Origin: Bacillus sp. FJAT-25509
GTDB taxonomy: Bacteria; Bacillota; Bacilli; Bacillales; Bacillaceae_G
DNA: 64,000 bases
Assembly: GCF_001420605.1 (NCBI RefSeq)
Contig: NZ_LJIZ01000019.1
Span: 159,023-223,022 of the forward strand
Direction of reading: 5' to 3'
Under the pieces are notes generated by a model. The model saw nothing but the letters and a program-made list of their open reading frames with translations. It made no database searches and had not been told where the DNA came from. Of the stretch, positions 60,009 through 64,000 are shown piece by piece. The first letter of the stretch is position 1; each line of letters starts with the position of its first letter. The translations under genes and the position numbers were made by a program.

Positions 60009-60036
60009 AACCTGCCAATTAGGCAGGTTTTGTTTT
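60009..60036. terminator. Bidirectional terminator between yhaL and prsA
   Basis: AACCTGCC (60009-60016) pairs with GGCAGGTT (60022-60029), with A- and T-runs on the two sides. Confidence 0.85.
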
Positions 60037-60858
60037 TTATGATTTTTTCTCTTGGCTTTCTAAGTCTTTATCTTTTACTTTAAATTTAGCTTTTTTAAGA
60101 AGTTCATCAGAGAATGCTGAGAAGTTTTCTTGACTTAGCTTAGACTCAGCAATTTTTTTGCGAGCATCTTTTTCGTTAGCAGTCTTTTTACCAGTTAATT
60201 TAATAACATGGTATCCAAATTGTGATTTGACTGGTTGGCTAATTTCTCCAACTTTTAATTTATAAGCAGCTGCTTCGAATTCAGGTACCATAGCACCTTC
60301 TCCAAAATAGCCTAAATCTCCACCTTTATCTTTTGAACCAGTGTCAGTAGAATATTTTTTTGCTTCTGCAGCAAAGTCTGCGCCTTTAGCTAATTCTTCT
60401 TCGACTTTTTTAGCTGTAGCTTCATCTTTTACTAAAATATGGCTAGCTCTAATTTCTGGTTTATATTTTGCAAGTTCAGTTTTTGTTACTGAAGCTTCAG
60501 CAGCTTTTTCAGTTAATAAATCAACTTTAACACGATCTTTAAATGCTGCTTCATCTTTAAATCCATACTGAGCTAAGAAAGCTTTAAATTGGTCACCATT
60601 TTGTGTTTTATACTCATTGAACTTTGCATCAACATCTTTATCACTAACTTTGTAGTTTTTCTTTAAATAATCTTCAATAGCCATTTGCTTAAGCATAGCT
60701 AAGCCTGCTGTATCCTTCATCTTGTCATATAAATCTTTTGATGTGATATCTCCCGCACTAGATGTAGCAACTACATCGTTACTAACACCAGCAGTTCCAC
60801 ATGCTGCTAGTCCGAATACTGAGGTAGCTAAAACTGCAGATACGATTAACTTTTTCAT
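60037..60858 (-). CDS. prsA: PrsA foldase lipoprotein (parvulin-type PPIase)
   Basis: This 273-residue lipoprotein (signal ends GLAAC, Cys near 20) helps secreted proteins fold outside the membrane. The parvulin domain is at about 130-225, with IRASHILVKDEATA, KGGDLGYFGEGAMVPEFE and SQFGYHVIKLTGK. It would be a natural helper for exported enzymes such as the large protease in this window. AGGAG lies upstream. The charged C-terminal tail is usual. Confidence 0.93.
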   Translation of the reverse strand: MKKLIVSAVLATSVFGLAACGTAGVSNDVVATSSAGDITSKDLYDKMKDTAGLAMLKQMAIEDYLKKNYKVSDKDVDAKFNEYKTQNGDQFKAFLAQYGFKDEAAFKDRVKVDLLTEKAAEASVTKTELAKYKPEIRASHILVKDEATAKKVEEELAKGADFAAEAKKYSTDTGSKDKGGDLGYFGEGAMVPEFEAAAYKLKVGEISQPVKSQFGYHVIKLTGKKTANEKDARKKIAESKLSQENFSAFSDELLKKAKFKVKDKDLESQEKKS

Positions 60859-61275
60859 TTAAACATCTCCTAAAAAAAAATTTTGCTTATTAAAGTATAG
60901 AGCGTAAACCTTAATTTTTCCTTTATTTAGACATACCTTTTACTGGAAATTACTTCACTTAATATAACATATTTTTCCTCAATGTGACAAAGTTTATCCA
61001 AAAAAAGAATAATTTGGTATACTTTTTAATTAAAAATTAGTCAATTTTAAGGAATCTTGAACTAGTTATTAAATGAAATATAGGCAATTATGAGAGTAAT
61101 AAATGGAAGGATAAATTCTATTTTTTATAGCTCTAATTTTATACTTTATCCCCAGACCTCACCTAAAAAACTGGCTTATCCTACAAATAAAAAACTTGTC
61201 AATCGTGACATTCGCCCAATCAATTAAGACATTCGTCTATATATTATTAAGAATTACTTTTAGGAGGGTGGAAAA
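60859..61275. promoter_or_regulatory. Gap between prsA and the YjcZ-type genes
   Basis: This AT-rich DNA must hold the leftward prsA promoter and the rightward promoter of the small sporulation genes. GACATTCG occurs twice (61207-61214 and 61229-61236, 22 bp apart) just before the first small gene and may be a regulatory repeat. No full promoter match was made. Confidence 0.35.
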
Positions 61276-61359
61276 ATGGAGGGGAAAGCATCGAATGAAT
61301 TTGTATTAATCGTGATCCTATTTATTTTGTTAATCATTATCGGGTGTTCGTTTTTATAA
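61276..61359 (+). CDS. YjcZ-family tiny membrane protein, first copy
   Basis: This 27-residue protein (EGKASNEFVLIVILFILLII, then IGCSFL) has the FxLIVxLFILLIIxG core of the YjcZ family, found in many spore formers. AGGAGGGTG lies 6 nt upstream. It is too short for routine gene finding. Confidence 0.75.
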   Translation: MEGKASNEFVLIVILFILLIIIGCSFL

Positions 61360-61457
61360 GTAGTATGAATCTTCAAAAATGAAGGTTATTTATACATTTG
61401 CCCAGACCATTTTTTAATACACGCATAAGATAAGATATGTAGCAAAAGGAGGTGTGA

Positions 61458-61547
61458 ATGATGGGCGTAGGATTCCATGGTGGAGGATTTGCGTTAATCG
61501 TTGTATTGTTCATCTTATTAATTATCGTAGGAGCAGCTTGCATCTAA
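61458..61547 (+). CDS. YjcZ-family tiny membrane protein, second copy
   Basis: This 29-residue protein (MGVGFHGGGFALIVVLFILL, then IIVGAACI) is a typical YjcZ protein with a Gly-rich start and one membrane helix. AAAAGGAGGTG precedes two adjacent ATG codons (61458 and 61461), and either could be used. It lies 98 bp after the first copy. Members are tied to sporulation by expression; the role is unknown. Confidence 0.8.
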   Translation: MMGVGFHGGGFALIVVLFILLIIVGAACI

Positions 61548-61570
61548 TTTGTAAATAAGACAATTATTCG

Positions 61571-61606
61571 ACCGGAGGTATTGTACCTCCGGTTGAGTTT
61601 TTATTC
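61571..61606 (+). terminator. Terminator of the YjcZ pair
   Basis: ACCGGAGGTA-TTG-TACCTCCGGT is a 10-bp perfect stem, followed by GAGTTTTT. The remaining DNA to 61831 shows nothing else. Confidence 0.8.
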
Positions 61607-61831
61607 CAGATTAAAATAAGTTAAAGATGTACATATTCTTTGATTAGTTAAATTTTGAACTTGAAATGAAAAGGAAATGAGCCTGAGGGTTTCAAAGAGG
61701 TATTTATGTGAAATTTTGAACAAAAGTGGCCGAAATAAAAAGCGGAAGGATTTAATTAATCTTGCCCCGCTTCTATTTGATTGTACAATTTCAAGGACAG
61801 ATAAACTGAAATTGTAACTTTAAAGAAGATA

Positions 61832-62395
61832 TTAAGGTTTCTTAATTAAACGGTTATCTTCTTCAATAAATTCTTTATCTATGTTACCTAACGTTGTTTC
61901 GAATATATCCATAAAATCTTTTCCATAAATATTACGTAAAATAGCCATTATTTCCATGTTTTCTGGGAATTTACCATAAAATTCTTTTAATGGTAAAGTA
62001 CCTTGAAAAACTGAATTTGTCTCTGGATCAAATTCTCCTAGGATCTCTAGCAGCATATTTTTACCTTTTTCAGTTAATTCAATATACGTATTACGTTTAT
62101 CTTCTACTTTCTTAGAAAACACTAATAAACCACGTTCTTCAAGCTTTTTAGAGAAGTTAAAAGCAGTCGATACGTGCATTACACCAAATTTAGCAATTTC
62201 AGAAATAGACGCACCCTTTAAGTGGAAGGCGATCATTAAAATATGATGTTCATTGATATTTAAATCATAGGGCTTGATCCATTGTTGCCAGTCCTTTTCA
62301 ACTGACTTCCATAATGCTTTAGAAATTTGGGCAATTCTTTGACTAAAAATCAAAGCTTCTTTCATTGTGTATAATTTTTGTTCAGTTTTCATCAA
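61832..62395 (-). CDS. hpr: MarR-family transition-state regulator Hpr (ScoC)
   Basis: Hpr represses extracellular protease and sporulation genes in B. subtilis. The 187-residue protein is nearly identical there in the core [35 protein letters not shown] and [20 protein letters not shown], with the winged helix [24 protein letters not shown] precedes the start on the minus strand. It could affect the protease gene at 21.7 kb, by analogy only. Confidence 0.93.
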   Translation of the reverse strand: MMKTEQKLYTMKEALIFSQRIAQISKALWKSVEKDWQQWIKPYDLNINEHHILMIAFHLKGASISEIAKFGVMHVSTAFNFSKKLEERGLLVFSKKVEDKRNTYIELTEKGKNMLLEILGEFDPETNSVFQGTLPLKEFYGKFPENMEIMAILRNIYGKDFMDIFETTLGNIDKEFIEEDNRLIKKP

Positions 62396-62690
62396 TTCAC
62401 CTTCTTTTCTATTTAACTATCTATTTATTATTATGCCAATAATATGTGAAGAAATAAAGAACTTTTAGTTAGAATTTTTAAAAATTTTCACAAAGTAGTT
62501 GATAAAATTCTACATTTTTATATTATAATTGAGTGTTATAGGTTGTGAAAACTATGTTTATATAATATTTTTAGCGAAACTATAGAGTGATTGTCGATAA
62601 AACATTGTTGGTAATATAGTAAATATATAATATAAATCTTTAAAAATATAGTGTAAATTGCAGAATTTAGATGGAATTTAAATGAAAAAA
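62396..62690. other. Gap upstream of hpr
   Basis: This very AT-rich DNA should contain the leftward hpr promoter. No clear boxes, repeats or coding frame were seen. Confidence 0.4.
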
Positions 62691-62725
62691 ACGAAAACAG
62701 GAGATATTCACTCTCCTGTTTTCGT
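62691..62725. terminator. Terminator of hit
   Basis: ACGAAAACAGGAGA, a 7-nt loop and TCTCCTGTTTTCGT form a 14-bp perfect stem downstream of the leftward hit gene. Confidence 0.8.
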
Positions 62726-62745
62726 ATATAAATGGGACTATTTTA

Positions 62746-63183
62746 TTATTTTTTAATAATGTTATTTTCGATAGATTTTGCAATCTCTTGAAGCGTTTCA
62801 TTTGTGTATTGATTTTGATTTGAAAGCCATTTTACATCAAAACCATCATTATTTCCGTATCGTGGTAAAATATGCATATGATAATGAAATACAGTTTGAC
62901 CTGAAACTTCTCCGCTATTATTTAAAATATTTACACCTTGAACATTAAAAGTTTCTTTCATTGCATTAGCAATGTGAGGTATTTTTCGGAAGTATGTACT
63001 AGCTGTCTCTTCACTCATTTCGAATATGTTTTCAACATGATCCTTTGGAATGACCAATGTGTGTCCTTTTGTAACTTGACTTAAATCTAAAAAAGCTAAA
63101 ACATCATCATCCTCGTAAACTTTAGAAGCTGGAATGCTACCTGCAACAATTTTGCAGAAAATACAATTAGCGTCATGTGCCAT
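62746..63183 (-). CDS. hit: HIT-family histidine-triad hydrolase
   Basis: This 145-residue nucleotide hydrolase or transferase has a zinc-type CxxC near the N-terminus (CIFCKIVAG), SQVTKGHTLVIPKDH near 35-49 and the histidine triad HYHMHILPRY near 98-107. Family members cleave AMP-lysine or dinucleotides. AAGGAAG lies upstream on the minus strand. Position next to hpr matches B. subtilis. Confidence 0.92.
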   Translation of the reverse strand: MAHDANCIFCKIVAGSIPASKVYEDDDVLAFLDLSQVTKGHTLVIPKDHVENIFEMSEETASTYFRKIPHIANAMKETFNVQGVNILNNSGEVSGQTVFHYHMHILPRYGNNDGFDVKWLSNQNQYTNETLQEIAKSIENNIIKK

Positions 63184-63265
63184 TTTTTATACTTCCTTTC
63201 ACTTTTTTCCTTATTTTAACATAGGCGTAGGATAAAGTGGAAATAGGGGTTAAGTAAAAATAAAC

Positions 63266-63382
63266 AAGAAGCAACCTATGTTGCTTCTTGATGAAGGGGA
63301 AAGATTATTGGAGTAATTATAAATTGTCTTTAATAGACACCTCATTTGCTTAAATGTTCAATAAATTGGTACACCTTAAAAT
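63266..63382. repeat. 117-bp direct repeat, copy 1
   Basis: The unit opens with the perfect hairpin AAGAAGCAAC-CTAT-GTTGCTTCTT and runs to GTACACCTTAAAAT. It matches 63884-64000 at about 113 of 117 positions. Confidence 0.9.
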
Positions 63383-63805
63383 AAATTTATATGCTCTGGT
63401 CGAGACACCTCATTTACAAATTGGTATACTAAAACCTTTGTTTATAAGTGATAATGTTCAAGCTAACCATCTCCTTTGATGTTTTCACTGCTGTTTTGTA
63501 CAACGATGTTTTATCTTTGGAGATATTTCACTTCAACGAACTACCCTTGCATAGGTTTGAACGCAAATTAAATTACCTTTAACACACACCTCATTTCAAA
63601 TTTTGAACTGGAAAGTGTGTTGCTTTCCCTTCAAGAATTATGATGCCCTCTATTAAAGAAAGTATGCAAAACAATGAAAAACTTTTAATAACAGTAAAAG
63701 CAGGAAAAGGATATATAATATTAAAAAAGGGCTTAGTAATGAGATTTGAGTGGAAGTTACAACTAAATTAATAATAGGAAATTAGATCAATTTTGAGTAT
63801 TACGT
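63383..63805. other. Gene-free stretch between the direct repeats
   Basis: No coding frame was seen. ACACCTCATTT occurs at 63405 and 63586 in addition to once in each 117-bp copy (63337, 63955), and AAATTGGTA recurs near the second, so the region may be built from degenerate copies of the same unit. Confidence 0.5.
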
Positions 63806-63875
63806 GGAGCGTGAATGCTGAACCCTCGTAGGAACGAACCTAGGAGGAAATGGAGCACCCCGGAGTGGAATCAAC
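63806..63875. repeat. GC-rich Bacillus-type intergenic repeat, copy 3 (degenerate)
   Basis: GTGGAGCGTGAATGCTGAAC, CCTAGGAGG and CCCCGGAGTGGAATCAAC resemble the two ends and centre of the copy at 38386-38506, but it is shorter. Confidence 0.55.
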
Positions 63876-63883
63876 ATAAAAAA

Positions 63884-64000
63884 AAGAAGCAACCTAAGTT
63901 GCTTCTTGATGAAGGTGAAAGATTATTGGAGTAATTATAAATTGTCTTTAACAGACACCTCATTTGCTTTAATGTTCAATAAATTGGTACACCTTAAAAT
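63884..64000. repeat. 117-bp direct repeat, copy 2 (reaches the window edge)
   Basis: It starts with AAGAAGCAAC-CTAA-GTTGCTTCTT and is colinear with 63266-63382, with four substitutions. The copies are 618 bp apart. The repeat may continue beyond the window. Confidence 0.9.

Noticed and set aside
59850..60083. 77-codon frame overlapping yhaL
   Set aside because: Out-of-frame overlap with yhaL and the following terminator; no ribosome site.
62475..62495. CodY box upstream of hpr
   Set aside because: The resemblance is mainly A/T runs and misses the central positions of the motif.

Overview
The window looks like chromosome of a low-GC, spore-forming Bacillaceae bacterium, outside the core B. 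subtilis group. Evidence: AT-rich DNA with strong AGGAGG ribosome sites, an alpha/beta-type SASP gene behind a sigma-G-like promoter, YheC/YheD, YhaL and YjcZ-type sporulation genes, and the order yheD/C - yheA - yhaX - hemZ - yhaR - yhaM - yhaL - prsA - hpr - hit, which matches a B. subtilis neighbourhood as I remember it. I saw no rRNA, tRNA, CRISPR array or complete insertion sequence.

Layout. 0-7.6 kb: a cadmium/zinc efflux pair (CadC-type repressor, P1B-ATPase) with two operators, a DedA protein, an acetyltransferase, a frameshifted HAD phosphatase, an MFS transporter and an APH-fold kinase. 7.6-11.8 kb: an accessory stretch in which each single small gene (SMI1/KNR4 pseudogene, extra PlsY, small membrane proteins, two lipoproteins) is followed by a copy of one palindromic repeat that also carries a terminator-like hairpin. 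This is the most unusual structure here. 11.9-21 kb: YciI, an RlaP-type nucleotidyltransferase, Dps, the argF-argG-argH operon under tandem ARG boxes, a PfoR-like EIIC protein, a frameshifted LysE exporter, an acetyltransferase and a metallophosphoesterase. 21.7-26.9 kb: one very large secreted subtilisin with dockerin and Ig-like modules.

28-34.7 kb: a ketone-body (3-hydroxybutyrate/acetoacetate) utilisation cluster of GntP-type permease, ScoA, ScoB, hydroxybutyrate dehydrogenase, sigma-54 activator and thiolase. Its control region combines three TTCC-N8-GGAA dyads, a sigma-54 -24/-12 promoter and a perfect CcpA cre site, so it is probably induced by substrate and blocked by good carbon sources. 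Imported 3-hydroxybutyrate would be oxidised to acetoacetate, activated by ScoAB and cleaved by the thiolase to acetyl-CoA.

34.8-45.2 kb: serC-serA, an HD-GYP protein with a damaged 5' end, a MerR regulator, two CBS/CorC proteins (one with a hairpin between ribosome site and start codon, the other behind a possible leader peptide and terminator), the cystine-type importer tcyABC, the SASP gene and a zinc-ribbon protein. 45.2-52.4 kb: msmX with a cre site, a PucR-type regulator and four tandem ATP-grasp YheC/YheD paralogues. 52.5-63.2 kb: the yheA-to-hit block. 63.2-64 kb: gene-free repeats.

Several dispersed repeat families occur: the 7.6-11.8 kb palindrome (8 copies), a 129-bp MITE-like element (two full copies and one 34-bp deletion derivative), a GC-rich Bacillus-type intergenic repeat (3 copies), arrays of a 9-bp word spaced about 21 bp, and a 117-bp direct repeat at the right edge. 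Three genes are disrupted (HAD, SMI1, LysE). Functional calls rest on motif reading, not on database searches.
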